Positions 22,338 to 34,429 of a stretch of DNA of 64,000 nucleotides are shown here, piece by piece. The notes beneath the pieces were generated by a model that was not told the origin of the DNA, made no database searches, and saw only the letters and a program-made list of their open reading frames with translations. The stretch spans positions 1-64,000 of the forward strand of contig JAGPYM010000008.1 of NCBI GenBank assembly GCA_020736575.1. The letters are read 5' to 3'. The position numbers were made by a program, and so were the translations under genes. Numbering within the stretch: position 1 is the first letter of the stretch; every line of letters begins with the position of its first letter. The DNA is from Thelonectria olida (Eukaryota; Ascomycota; Sordariomycetes; Hypocreales; Nectriaceae).

Positions 22338-24975
22338 ATGGTACTCCGAGCGAGCGCGTTCAGAGGTGTGTACCTTAATACGCCAGTCTCCCGCCTATTG
22401 CCCTCCATTCTACGACGATCACTATCAACAATTACTGCGCGTCAATTCAAAATGGACCCATCATCCGAAATTTCGCACCCGCCAGCCCCAGTCCTTCGAA
22501 TACTCAACAGCCTCGGTAGACAGAAGACCGTCTTCACCCCGATCGACCCGGAAAAGAAGCTCATTACTTGGTACACATGTGGCCCGACTTGTTACGACGA
22601 CGCTCATCAGGGCCACGGAAGAAATGCCGTTTCACTTGACATTCTTCGTCGGATCCTGCAAGACTACTTCGGCTACTTGGTGAAGTTTGTGATGAATATC
22701 ACGGATGTGGATGACAAAATAATTCTAAGGAGCCGGTATTTGCATCTCGAGACAAGGCTGCTAAATGAGCTCGAAAGTCAAGAAAGGAGCAAGGCCAAGG
22801 CTGACGCCCTCACTGTTGGCAAGGAAGGCCTAAGGTTCTACATTTCACGGAACCTGCCGCTCTTGTCGCCTGACACTTCGTCCGAGACCTACGGTGTGGA
22901 AATCAAGAAGGCATACAGCAATATAGTCGATAAGGAGGTGGCAGAAGAACAGGACGCCAAGCTCAAGATGCACATCCGCAATGGCCAACAAGCCGCGAGT
23001 GCCTTGCTGCGCCTGGAAAAAGCAACAGACTTCACGCTGCTGTCCGACTTTGTTGATCATGCGAAAGATGTCCTACACCCATATCTGGACCACCTCCACG
23101 GCGCTACAATCGACAGCAAAGACCATGATCTTTTCAGCGCAGTTGCCCGCAAGTATGAGGAGCGCTATTTTGAGGATATGCACGCATTGAACGTCCTTGA
23201 TCCAGACGTCCTCACACGCGCCACCGAGTACATTCCCCAGATGATAGCCTTCGTTCAGCGCATAGTCGACAAGGGTTTTGCCTATCCAACTGACGATGGA
23301 TCCGTCTACTTTGACATCTCGGCCTTCGAAGCAGCTGGCCACAGCTATTCTGTATTAGAGCCGTGGAATCGCAACAACGCGGCGCTCCGGGCAGATGGCG
23401 AGGGGTCGTTGGCGAACAAGTCGGCGGCCAAGCGCAACGATGCCGACTTTGCCCTCTGGAAAGCAAGTCGCCCTGGAGAACCTGCCTGGCCGAGTCCGTG
23501 GAGCGAAAATGGTGGAAGACCTGGCTGGCACATCGAGTGTAGCTGTATGGCGTCTGACGTGCTGGGCGGTGCTATAGATCTTCACTCTGGCGGAGAAGAT
23601 TTACGCTGGCCACACCACGATAATGAAGTGAGGTTTTCACTCTTCTCTTAAGAGACTATACTAACTATGAGAACAGATCGCTCAATCGGTTGCATACTGG
23701 TCCGACGATGACAAATCGGTGCCCTGGGTCAACTATTGGCTTCACACCGGCCATCTCGGCATAAAAGGCTTAAAGATGAGCAAAAGCCTCAAGAATTTTG
23801 TCACAATACGCGATGCACTCAAACAGCCGGGATGGAACTCCCGTTCGCTACGAATCTGCTTCCTTCTCGGTGCCTGGCATGACAAGATTGAGGTGACTGA
23901 GACCAGCCTCAGTTCGGCGGCAGCATGGGAATCCAAATTAAACAACTTCTTTCTGCAAGCCCTTGACGTTGGGAGATTATTGGATGACCTGCCAACGACA
24001 TTGGACAGCATTCGTGATGAAGAATTGAGGTTTGAATCTCTTAACAAAGCAAAAGCTAGCCTGCACGAGGCGCTCTGCGATTCTTTCGACACTCCGGCAG
24101 CCATGAGGATCATCTCGAATTTTGTAAGCGAATGCAACGTCATGAACCTCTCAAACTCGTCATTGCTCTCTAGTGCCAGATGGGTTAACCGCATTGTCAC
24201 CATCTTCGGCCTCAACCCGCAAGGTGAGGCAGCCGTGCTAGCACAGGGTGACTCGAATCGGGGCAGCGAGCAACAACAACAACCTGTGCCGAGCTACCAT
24301 TCTCAGATCATCGCCTGGCACGGAGTCGAGATACCAGCCGCTGCCCAGCAGCCCATCTATGCTGCCTCCAAGCTTCGAGACGACATAAGACAGCAGGTCC
24401 TATCCGACCAGGGCAACATTGATTACGCCTCTATGATAGCCCTGGTAAATGGTGTCTCCCTTGGCACTCAATCGAGCACTCCAGCAGATTCCAATACCCG
24501 GTATCACGCAGTGGCGACGCAATTCCGCGATGACATCCATCATCTGGCTTCAGAGAGCGCGCCTGCCAAGGACATCCTTAGCCTCTGCGATGCCTTCCGC
24601 GATGTCCACCTCTACTCTCTTGATATCTATCTCGAAGACCGCCAAAATGGTCCTGCGCTCGTTCGGCCGTTGGATCAATCGATCCGAAAAGCTTTGGTAG
24701 AGATGCGCGCCGCCGCCGAAGCGGCTCAATCAGAGAAGGCAGAACGCAAAGCTAAAGAGGCGGAAAAGCAGCGAGAGAAGGATAATAGGGCGAGCGTTAA
24801 TCCGCGTGATATGTTCAGGAATGAACATTTCTCGGAGTGGGATGAGCAGGGTATTCCGACCCGGGACGCAAAAGGGGAGGAGGTAACTAAAAGTGCAAAG
24901 AAAAAGTTGATCAAACTTCACGAGAGGCAACAAAAGCTATATAAAGAATGGCTTGACGGGCAGGACAGCAAGTGA
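22338..24975 (+). CDS. Cysteinyl-tRNA synthetase, likely mitochondrial and cytosolic
   Basis: Exons 22338-23627 and 23677-24975, with a 49-nt intron; 862 residues from the first ATG. It charges tRNA-Cys. Class I signatures: [16 protein letters not shown], where H90-Q-G-H93 is the HIGH-type site and Cys81 a zinc ligand, [10 protein letters not shown] with further zinc ligands, and KMSKS at 463-467. A ~100-residue insertion (about 140-290) between the catalytic halves and a lysine/glutamate-rich C-terminus are eukaryote-type. Residues 1-38 are Arg/Ser-rich without acidic residues, as in mitochondrial presequences; Met39 (MDPSSEIS) is the probable cytosolic start. The splice joins HDNE to IAQSVAYW. 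Confidence 0.95.
22452..22454 (+). promoter_or_regulatory. Probable second (cytosolic) start codon of CysRS
   Basis: In-frame ATG at codon 39. Its context (AAAATGG: A at -3, G at +4) is strong, whereas the first ATG at 22338 has T at -3 and would be leaky. The segment between the two starts has presequence composition. This pattern fits one gene serving both compartments. Confidence 0.6.
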
Positions 24976-26414
24976 TGCTAGTTAGAAAATAAGAGTGACC
25001 AACGAATCGTCAGACTACTAGACGTACTGCTTCGCACCGTATCATCTCGAATTTATTAAGTAAACTACCTACTCGTGACTCTCGCTTGAGTTACATAGCC
25101 ATCGAAGCAAGCCCACTTGTATAACACTATCTATATCACTTTTCTCTCTTAGTGATCTTACCTCACCCTCTCTCCTTACAACAATATGTTGGGAGACGGT
25201 CAATTCATAGAATGTAGGCCCGGTGGCTTAAGCCCCTCTCCTGGCGCGGAGGTCGGTTCCATGGTGAATGAAGATACACCAGAGTTGGGGGCGAGACGCA
25301 AGGCATCGAGGAGGCCAGGTTCATGGTGAGTCTCGAATTAAGATGCACCATATTTCGGGGCAAGACAGAGGACATCGAGGGTACCAGGAGCCTGGCAGCC
25401 GGCTAACTTACATCCCCCTCCTGGCTGCTGGTTGTGGAGGTCCCGATCCCCGTTCATGGCAAGAGTTACGTCGCGTAAAGTTGACAGAAGTTGGAGGGAA
25501 GGATGAGGTAGTGCTATGAGTGGACGGTGGTCGAGCATCCGGATGAAGAGGGTGATTAAGGTGATGAAAAACCTGAGCATCACTGAGCATGGGGTGACCT
25601 AAGGGTGAGCAAGAGCGGCGCTGCTGACTGACCAGACCAGGACGTGGGTGGCCCGAGTATCATGGACGACTACCTAGGTAGAAGGTATCAAGCTAAGGGA
25701 GTAGGTGCTGATGTGCCCTGGCCAGTGTTGGAGTCATTCATGGCCGGGAATGAAACCCCCAAACACGCCTGGTCCCTCGCCGTCAGCCTTGCAGCTTGCC
25801 CCTCATCTCTGCCGAATCAGCCACTAAACACCCCCCGACAGCACACGCCCCAGGCTTTGTCTCCCTCCTCTGTGCCACAAGGAGCCACAAAGAGCCATAG
25901 GTAGCCACGCCGCATTGCGCGCGCCCCATCCTAATTTTTGCCCAGCAGTAACCAGCCCAGCCCAAACACTTTACTTTGCATCTACTTCGGCACCGCGAAC
26001 ACATCTCGTCAGCTTCTTTCTTCTTCCAATTCTTCCTCCACGCTCACTGGACTCTTTGCTCAAACCATTATTGCTGTGGACGCTTCATTAAAACACCCCG
26101 ACTTGTCTGAAACTTTTCCCCTTTCACTCCATTTCTTCCTTTTCTCTTGCTTTTATTAGCCTCTGTCTAGTCCCTCCCGCCTTTTCTCCCAAACTACAGT
26201 CTTTGGCGGTCCATTCTCCCCATCGCAAGCGTCTTTATCACCGAGCCCAAGCTAACCTGCCCAACAACTTCACCCCTCCATGATTTTAGCAGGCCTCACC
26301 GCCGAGTGAAAGATCCACCGAGGGTCTGCGTGAGACGAGAAGTTCTTGCGCTTCGTGCTTGACTGCCGCCCCTGCTTTCTTCGTGACCCATCTCCCAAGC
26401 TCGTAGCCGACATT
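24976..26414. other. Intergenic, 1.4 kb
   Basis: 3' flank of CysRS and 5' leader of msn5. Contains a diverged tandem duplication (25260-25387), one TACCTAGGTA palindrome (25671-25680) and a C/T-rich leader from about 26010. The frame from 26346 opens with TTG, so it was not used as a start. Confidence 0.55.
25260..25387. repeat. Diverged 60-66-bp tandem duplication
   Basis: Copies at 25260-25319 and 25322-25387 both begin CATGGTGA and end CATCGAGG...CCAGG, with a shared GGGGC.AGAC.CA middle. Divergence is substantial. No function seen. Confidence 0.55.
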
Positions 26415-29400
26415 ATGGCCGCCAACGGTAGCTCTGCCACGGGAAACGGCGGAGATCCCGATGTTCTCACCAAGATACACCAGGCACTTGAAGTCGTCCA
26501 TAGCCCCTACTCGACCAACGATAGCCGTCGCCAGGCTCAGACCTTCCTTGAAGAAGTCAAAGACATACCCGAAGCCCCGCTACAAGGCCACAGCCTCGCC
26601 TCCGACAAGTCTCAATCCCCCGTCGTCCGCCACTACGCCCTCTCGCTCCTCGAACACGCAATTCGATATCGATGGACTTCATACACGCAAGCGCAAGCCG
26701 ACGCCGTTCGGATGTGGGTGCTGGAGCTTGGCCAGGCGGTGTCAAGAGACGACCCATCGTACCTGAGGAACAAGACGGCGCAGCTCTGGGTTGAGGTCGC
26801 CAAGCGTAGTTGGGGTGCTGAATGGATGGATATGGATGCCATGCTATGCCAATTGTGGCAGATTCCGGATTCTTCTGTTCACAAAGAGCTCGTCATGTTC
26901 GTGCTAGAGAACTTGTCAGACGAAGTTTTCACTGGCGATGACTCTGTCGTTGCTATGCGAGAAGGCGTCCTTAGCAAGGCCTGCGTCGAGATTTTCACAC
27001 CAACCTCTGTGCTTGTTGACTCGTTTCCCAACCGACAACCCGGCCCAGACGTGCGCCATGGTGATGAGGGATGGCTGAGCCGGCTGTCCGAGTTCCTTGA
27101 CTACTGCCTCAACCAGGCGCCCAAGGAGAATGAGGAGGTCAAGACGTGCATCCTCAAAGGCCTTTCTGTCTTCCTTTCACTTATGCCATGGGCCATTCCC
27201 AAGGCTGTTTCGGCTGCTCATTGTGTCCAAGTCATGTGTGCGGGCCTATCATATCCTCATGTAGCGGTCCAGAAGGTGCGTCTCCTCTCCTCAGCGCGCT
27301 AGTTGAGCTGACGAAACTAATGTGGTCTAATAGGCCTCCCTCGAAGCTCTTCACGCCCTGTACTGCCGAACCAATTTCACAGACGACGAGTTTCGGAATC
27401 TGGTTGCGCCCATGTACACCGGTCCGTCCATTGAGCTTTGCAAGGGTCTTCTATCGTGGTCTGCTGTCGACCCCGAGGACGTGGATGAGGACAAATATCA
27501 AACACTAAAGAAGCTTTCAGAGGTAATACATGTAAACTTAAACACGATTGACAGCAATTCTAACGGGCCACAGATGCTATCTTGCCTTGGAGACTACTTT
27601 GACCGCAAATTCACAAAACTACCAACCGAGACGACGATGAAAGAAGAGTTTCTCAATCTCTTAATCCAGGTCGTACAACATCAGAGCCTGATGGTCTCGA
27701 TTCCTGTCCTGGTAACATGGACTAGGCTTCTCAGTAACAGGCACATTGGGGCCTCTGAGCTTGTATCTCCCATGATTGGACCCCTTTTGGAGATTTGCAG
27801 TTCCAGGTTGGTGCGGTATGAAAATCTGCCCGAAGATACCCAGGAGCCTACATATCTGTTCCTTTTGGAGGATACCGATACGGTTCCAGAGAGACACGCT
27901 TTCCTCGGCAACTACCGACGCTACAGTTGCCAGATCATCGAGGCTATTGTGCAATTGACAGTCAGGGACGCGGTATCACACATTCTAGGTCGAACAGAAG
28001 ACATACTGCAGCACTTGTATGATGGGCAGCCACCACTGGATAGTACGGCACTGCTTGCCGCGATCTAAATGGAAAGGGAGCTGACGTGATTCGCACAGGA
28101 CAAAATTATTCGAAGCACTCGACGCCAGTCCTTCGAGTCGACTCACATTTCACCGTCATCGAGGCAACGCTTAAGGGCTACATGAAATGGAGAAGAAACC
28201 ATCTTTCGGATCCGGTAAGTCATGCCCTAGGATCATGTGGCCATTCCATCTGACCTTAATCAGGGTCAGCATAGGGCACAATTGGAACTAGATTTCGAGT
28301 CTTGGTGCAACAAGCTATTAGAAATGAATTTCGAGGTTTGTCCATCATGATCGATTAACCAGCGGAAGAGGGCGCTCACAACAAGTCTACGCAGGACCCC
28401 ATGATCAGGAAACGAGTCTTGCAGCTCCTCGTATATTTTTCAACAACAGCTCTCAACAAGAACGCGCCATTCATGCTCAAAGTTCTGGAACACATTTTGG
28501 TGACATGGCCTGCACTCCAACCGGACTATCGGGCATTCAACGATGCTATCAAGGAACTTCAAGGGGAAAGTATGATTGAGCTCCAGCGACTTGCGTCGGA
28601 AATGCCCGACCACCTTCTGGTATGATTTCCTTCTCACCCTCTCGAGACTCGACCTAATGCGATTCATCTAGGGCGTGTATGATCAAATCGAGAACAGGGT
28701 GAACGAGATGATGTCCTCTGGGACGCTAGACGAAAAGAGATCAATTGCATACAAGAGCTTTCTATTCATCATTATGTAGGTCTTCGGGATCTAGTAACTA
28801 CATGCCGCAAGCTGACGGATTCTAGCCACCGAGCAAACAGCGTTGGATCCCAGGCCAAAATCCAGAAACTTCGCGAGTTCATTGACCCTGTCAAGGCTCA
28901 GTGGCAAACGGACAATGTGCGTACTGCGCTCAAATCATACTCGAACTTTTGCGAGTTTTTGGGCCTAGACAAGGCGCAGAAGTATCTGGCAGGCCGACAG
29001 GCACATCAAATCCAGGATTGGGGCTCACACGAGCTTGATGCAGAAGGCCTCGCCCTTCAGGCCGAGCTTGAAGAACGACTGAAGGTACGGAATGAGTGTA
29101 AGCACCAACAGACTAAAGCCACTGACCCATCGTAGCTTCTTCCTCTCCGTTCTACCAAGTCATTCCTGGCATTTTCTGTCGAGAGACTGGAAAAATCATC
29201 AGCTGCGTTCAAGGCTTCGTACGCTCTGTGGGAGGAAGGCTTTGAGAATATTCTGGCGGATCTTCTCGAGTTTCTAAGGCACGCAATCGTCTCTTCTCGC
29301 CCTTGTTCAGTATGCTAATATGTGATCAGCTTTGCACATGCGTCACACAACCCAGACAATTGGGCAGATCTGCCTCCTGAGATGCGACCGATGGTCGGCC

Positions 29401-30763
29401 GGGTCTTAAGCGACCGCTTCTGGCAAGCAGGAATCTCCGAGGGTAGCAAAGATGACTTTTATGCCCGTGTCATGGACAAGAAGAACACCGTTGAGGGACT
29501 CGCATCGACCATCCGTGGATCCATCAGATTTGTGCGAGAAACGTCTTACGCCGTCATATACTGCATGAGCAGACTTGACATGGCGTTTTACGGCTTCCAG
29601 GGCCTCTCTGCGCCCTTGGCCAAGGCACTCTTTACCGATTCGATTTGGCTATCAACGCATCAGCAGAGCAACCTGTTGAATCTGGTCAAATACCTTGTGG
29701 ATGACTGCCCAGTGGACTACCGGGAACACTTCCTCCCCCAGATTCTATCTTCGTGCTTTCAGCAAATGGACGCCAAGGTGAGCGGGGAGTGGACCAAGAT
29801 GGAGCAGCAACAGACGATTGCTGCGGATGGTGAGGCAGGTCTCAAAGAGGAAATGAAGGCCGAGAGCATCCTACGCCAAGTCACATACACGGCAACGTTG
29901 ATGGTGGTGGACTTCCTTGATCCGACGAAGCCTAGTAAGTCGAGGCACATGCAAAATGGAGGCAAGGGACTAACAAAAACTCAGATCCAGCAACCCTCAA
30001 GGAACGAGCATTTCAAGGCCCCCCCGAGAATGCCCCTACCGAGTCATATCCTACTCTGCGGCGGTTCTGCCTGATACATCAAGAAGTTGTGGAACCCCTC
30101 CTCGTTTTCTGCACGCACGCGATTCGAATGAGAGATACTAGATGTTGCAGCATGATACTACGTCTCTTCATCTCCCTAGTTCCCGAGTTTCACCTTACGG
30201 AGGCTCAACTGCAGAAGCACAGGCAAGAAGGAACTGCCCCCATGGACCCTTTTCCAGTGTCTACGGCCACGGCTTCTGCCATCAGGGAGTACATCTCAAT
30301 GGATGTGCTCAAGGCCTGCATCACCTCCTTTCACGAACCCTACTTTGTCGAGCTACAGAAGGAACTTGCGGCTCTGATCGCCACTATTGTGGTCTATTAC
30401 ACGCCAATAACATCAACGCCTCGGGATGTGTTGCTATCTCTGCCAAACATTAACCCTGCAGACCTGGACCGACTCACCAACTACATGAGCAAGCCTGGTG
30501 CTCACACGCGCCAGCAACGCGCCCTGGTCCTTGATCTTCTCAAGGATCTCAAGGGCGTCAGTGTGTCGGAGATGGGCAAGCTTCCCAAGAGCAGCGGGTT
30601 CGGTAGTTCTTCCCGATCGAAAAAGAGCGGCCGCAGCAAGATGGCGCAGGAGTTCATGAACGAGCCAAGGCGCTCTGGGGCGACCAGGTCCGGCGGAATG
30701 GCTGAGGTCAGAGGAGGCACGCCCGATGCGTTGGAGGGCGTTTCCAATCTATTCGAAGGATAG
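26415..30763 (+). CDS. msn5: Msn5/exportin-5-like karyopherin
   Basis: Eleven exons: 26415-27275, 27334-27522, 27574-28042, 28099-28214, 28264-28335, 28395-28619, 28672-28775, 28826-29084, 29136-29278, 29330-29934, 29985-30763; 1273 residues, the usual size. Importin-beta family transporter; yeast Msn5 exports phosphorylated proteins from the nucleus in a RanGTP-dependent way. Evidence: helical-repeat protein with an importin-N-like start ([22 protein letters not shown] ... [18 protein letters not shown]), [11 protein letters not shown], and [25 protein letters not shown], all exportin-5/Msn5-like. The tail is basic and Ser/Arg-rich. Introns are 49-59 nt. Eight have canonical GT...AG ends and a ninth is less typical (GTACGG donor). 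The one at 29279-29329 appears to have a GC donor. Intron 27523-27573 is 51 nt without a stop, so retention would keep the frame. Confidence 0.9.
29279..29329 (+). other. Probable GC-AG intron of msn5
   Basis: Exons LLEFLS and [11 protein letters not shown] join in frame only if the intron starts with GC after CTAAG and ends at GATCAG. No GT donor nearby gives the right phase. A GCTAATA branch-like site lies 14 bp before the acceptor. Minor GC-AG introns are known in fungi. Confidence 0.65.
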
Positions 30764-33700
30764 GAGTCCGCTGTGTTGGCGGGCCGCCATAAAGCACCGC
30801 CAGTGAGGATGGTAAGCATTTGGGCCGCGCAAGAAGGGGGAGTCTAGCAGCATAGAAGGCTAAGGGGGCCGGGAGGAAAGGTGATCCCAGTCTCGAAATT
30901 GAGGGGCACACAGAGCCCGTGGATCTGATTACAGAGGACAGACTTGGCCTACCAGCTTGGCTAGGCGGGTGCAACGATTTGGGGCGAGAGGAGCCACGTA
31001 GGACTAGGGTTTATGGGAAACAGGATGGAGCTTCTTGGGATGAATAGATGGAGCAAAGTGCTCTCTTTCGCATGACAGGTGCTCTCAGGTATTTGGCTAC
31101 AGCGGAGGTTGATATCATGGAATGGACGAGTGTAAGCGGATAGGCATCATTTCATCCAGGGTCACACCGGTTGCCTATTGTACCTACCTACCTGGGTTGT
31201 GATGGCCTGGCCGTGGCCGGCATAGCCTGCGAGCGACGGGGAGGGAGGAGGTAGATGAGTCGGAGGCGGACCATCTCGGGATCCCGCGTCGTGGGCCTTG
31301 GACAAGATCTGGAGCCAAGAGGTGGTCAAAGATGGCGGGATGCTCCCACTTTGTTCTTTTAATTGACCACTTTTGATTAATCAAACCAGATGTCCCGCTC
31401 TTCTCCATATCGCCCCCCATCTTGCTCTTACGAAGAAAAAGTGTCGTCAAAGCTCAATCAGTCTAGAACATGAGCAGAGGAGGAGGGCCTCAAAAGGGCC
31501 CCTCCAACCTTCAAGTGGGCTCTGTGGGGCGGGGCCGGTTTCGATATATGCAGGAACATGGAAAATAAATGAAGCAAGAAGAAAATTCTCCTACGTACAT
31601 ACGAAAAGAAAAGAAAGGTACGCAAGGTACATAACGAATGGCCCACTGCCCATCATCGTCGATGATGGTGATGGTGGTGGTGGTGGATACTAACTACAAC
31701 ATGTAAGACGCATGTCTTGGGCTGAGACAACCAGCTTCTTGGTGCACACATCAGGTTAAGATTCCCTGATTAACTACCCAACCACCATGTACGGAGAGGG
31801 AGATGTATCTTGTAATAATCAGGTCAATTATTTGTGCATCCATGGACTCTCATTATCTTGGCAGTAACTTATGTGTGTGTGTATCGTCGGATGTGCGGAT
31901 ATCCGAGTGGCCCATCTCTCTTTTCCCTTGTTGCGAGCCGGGAGGCTGTGCAGAGCAGAATAGACAAGAGGTTGCATTTGCAGCTCATGGTGACAGTTGT
32001 GCTGCGTCGGGAGTTTGTCCGAATTGCCCAGGTCCCAGGGAACGAGATATCGAGCATCCGAAACCTCTTCAACGGCTGGAGGTATCAGCTTGCCGAGACA
32101 TGGCTGGCGAGGCGGGCCGTCTCTCTTTGTTCCTTGTCTCTTTTCTCCTCATCACTTCTTGTTCAATGCCCGCTAAAATGGCTTCTTTTAGCTGTGGCAA
32201 CGGACTTGTACGATATCTTTTGACTTTGGGACTAGAATGATTTTTGCTGCAGCAGGGGCGCTGGTCCATAGCCCTACGAGATAGCTGGTCTCGACGGCTG
32301 ATCATGGCTGATCAGAAACCAAAGACGGAGAGCTAGAGTGTGGGTTGAAGGAGCCGCGCCCCCCGGGAGGCGGCAGTCCGGGAATGGTTGATTTGGCGTG
32401 GGAGAGGGCCGAGCGAAGAGCCTGCACTGTACTGTACAAGTACCGGGCAAGCTTAGTCGCAGCTGAGAAAAGCTCAGGGCACTCGCAACGCGCACCTCGA
32501 TACGACTTAGCTTGAAAAGGCCGCTGGTGGCAGTCGAGTTTCCTTGAATGCATGGATGCACGAACAAGAAGGATGGTGGAAGGCTTCTGGTGTCCGTCTG
32601 CCACGTTCTTCTCTTCATTAGGTGTTCTATGTAGATGGGTTGCTGAATGTCAATTATCGATCCCTCTTCGAGCCTCCTTTGTTTCCTCGGCCACCGGTAA
32701 TAACCTAGCCTGTTACTCATGCTAATTCCCTAATGTACCTACCTAGCCGTCTTCCGTGAACCCAGCCCTTACAAGTCGGTTGTTTTAGTCTCAAGCCCCC
32801 AATCTGCTTCGATCTTCGAGGGTGATGCTTCGGTCGGAGTCTTTCCCCTCCATCCATCCATCCACCCATTCATTCCCTTGCCACCTAGCCTATAACCTCG
32901 TGTGTCGTAGCATTGGAGGGCCCAGGCCTTCAGATGGGTGATGGGGCTTGCATTGGCAGGAATGCGTACAGTGAAAACGGGCGCAATAGCTACCTACGCT
33001 ACAAGTAGATAGAGGCTGGGCGGGAACTTTTCCCATCTCAAGTTGGGGAGTAGTTGGTGTGTCAGGTCGAGACAGAATGTTCTCACAACTCCCGTAGGTT
33101 GGTAGTCAAAGTCGCTGAGTAAAACGGCCACCTCAAAACATGGAACATATGCACAGTGTCGAGTCCAAGAGTGAAACACGGTACCGAAACGTCTCCCCAC
33201 CACACCAAGACACACCAAGACCAATATCGAATCCAATCCTCCCACCAAAACGTCCGTTCGCGGGTTCCCCTGTCCTCCCGAGTCCTGTCATGACACGGGT
33301 AGAGACTGGAGCGTGATTGAGCTCTGACTTCCAGTACCTACCTAGGTACCTACGGATAGTATGGGCGCCTCCAGCAGCTGTGGCTTGCAGCATCACGGCC
33401 CTCGCTCCTCCCGTCCTTGTTCCTTGTTGTTCCTTCTCCTACCTAGCTGCCAGTCTAGCTCTCGAGCTTCCCGCCTGTGCCGCAGCTTCTTTTTTCTATC
33501 TTCTCTCGTTCGTTCGTTCGTTCTTTCCAGGACTTATCCCTTCCCTCAAACTTCAACGTTGCATTCAGAGAGAAAAAAATAATCATCCTTTTTGAAAAAG
33601 CAACTTCTCTCTCTCTCTCATACAACATCAACTCCGTATCCCGGGACGGAATTCTTTACGAACAAAAACCCGCCGCCATCCTTTGCTACCTATTTCTCCC

Positions 33701-34429
33701 TTCGTCTTCCTCGCTCTCTTTAACCTACTCTCTCGCATCAGTACGAATACAGGAGACCGGACTTCCCCCACCCCCGGTCCCATTGTCCTCTCCATCCGAG
33801 GTTCCACCACACCCGTCGTCGCCTGTTTGGAGCCCGTCCGTGTAAGGCGAAGCGAAGCAAACATTGATACATCCTCTTCTTGCAGCTCTTCGCCGCCCTT
33901 TTCACGATTCCTCACTCTCTCATCTCTCTCCCAGGACCCAACGCCAGCCTTAGTCATTCATTGCTTTGCGCCCTCTGCTTTGGTTCTCACCGCTACTCGC
34001 TCCCTCTATTCTCAACGCCTGGTTCATCGAGACGCCACACATCACACCCAGCCTCCTCCCTTCTATTGTTCGGCTGGTCACTTGCTTTCATCCCGCGACG
34101 GCATCTGTGACAACAACCAACCGAAACGTCGAATTCACCTGACCTGTCCCATCCCCGCTCTCTCAGACTCCGACTGTGCCATTTTCGATCAACAATTGCT
34201 TGACTCAATCCACGCTTGGCCCTCCTGTTTCGTGGTACTCTGTTCTTCTTACCCCCCCGTATGCAACCTCGCGTCGTTGTGCACCCACTAGTTTGGCCTG
34301 CTGTCCTCCCCTTGGCGCCGTTAGACACGCAGTCTTTCCTCAGTCGCCCAATTCCTCTGTCATTTCCTCTCTGGGACCAACCTTCTTCTCTTGGACAATT
34401 CTTGTTTCCCCATTTCCATCTTCATCACC
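30764..34429. other. Intergenic, 3.7 kb
   Basis: Between msn5 and the Zn2Cys6 gene. Contains GATGGTGATGGTGGTGG repeats at 31660-31690, several TACCTAC/TACCTAGG palindrome-type sites (31181-31194, 32736-32748, 33334-33353), a (TTCG)n microsatellite at 33507-33522, and a C/T-rich leader of ~1 kb before 34430. ORFs here have no recognisable product. Confidence 0.5.
33507..33522. repeat. (CGTT)4 microsatellite
   Basis: Four perfect tetranucleotide units in the presumed promoter/leader of the Zn2Cys6 gene. Confidence 0.8.
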
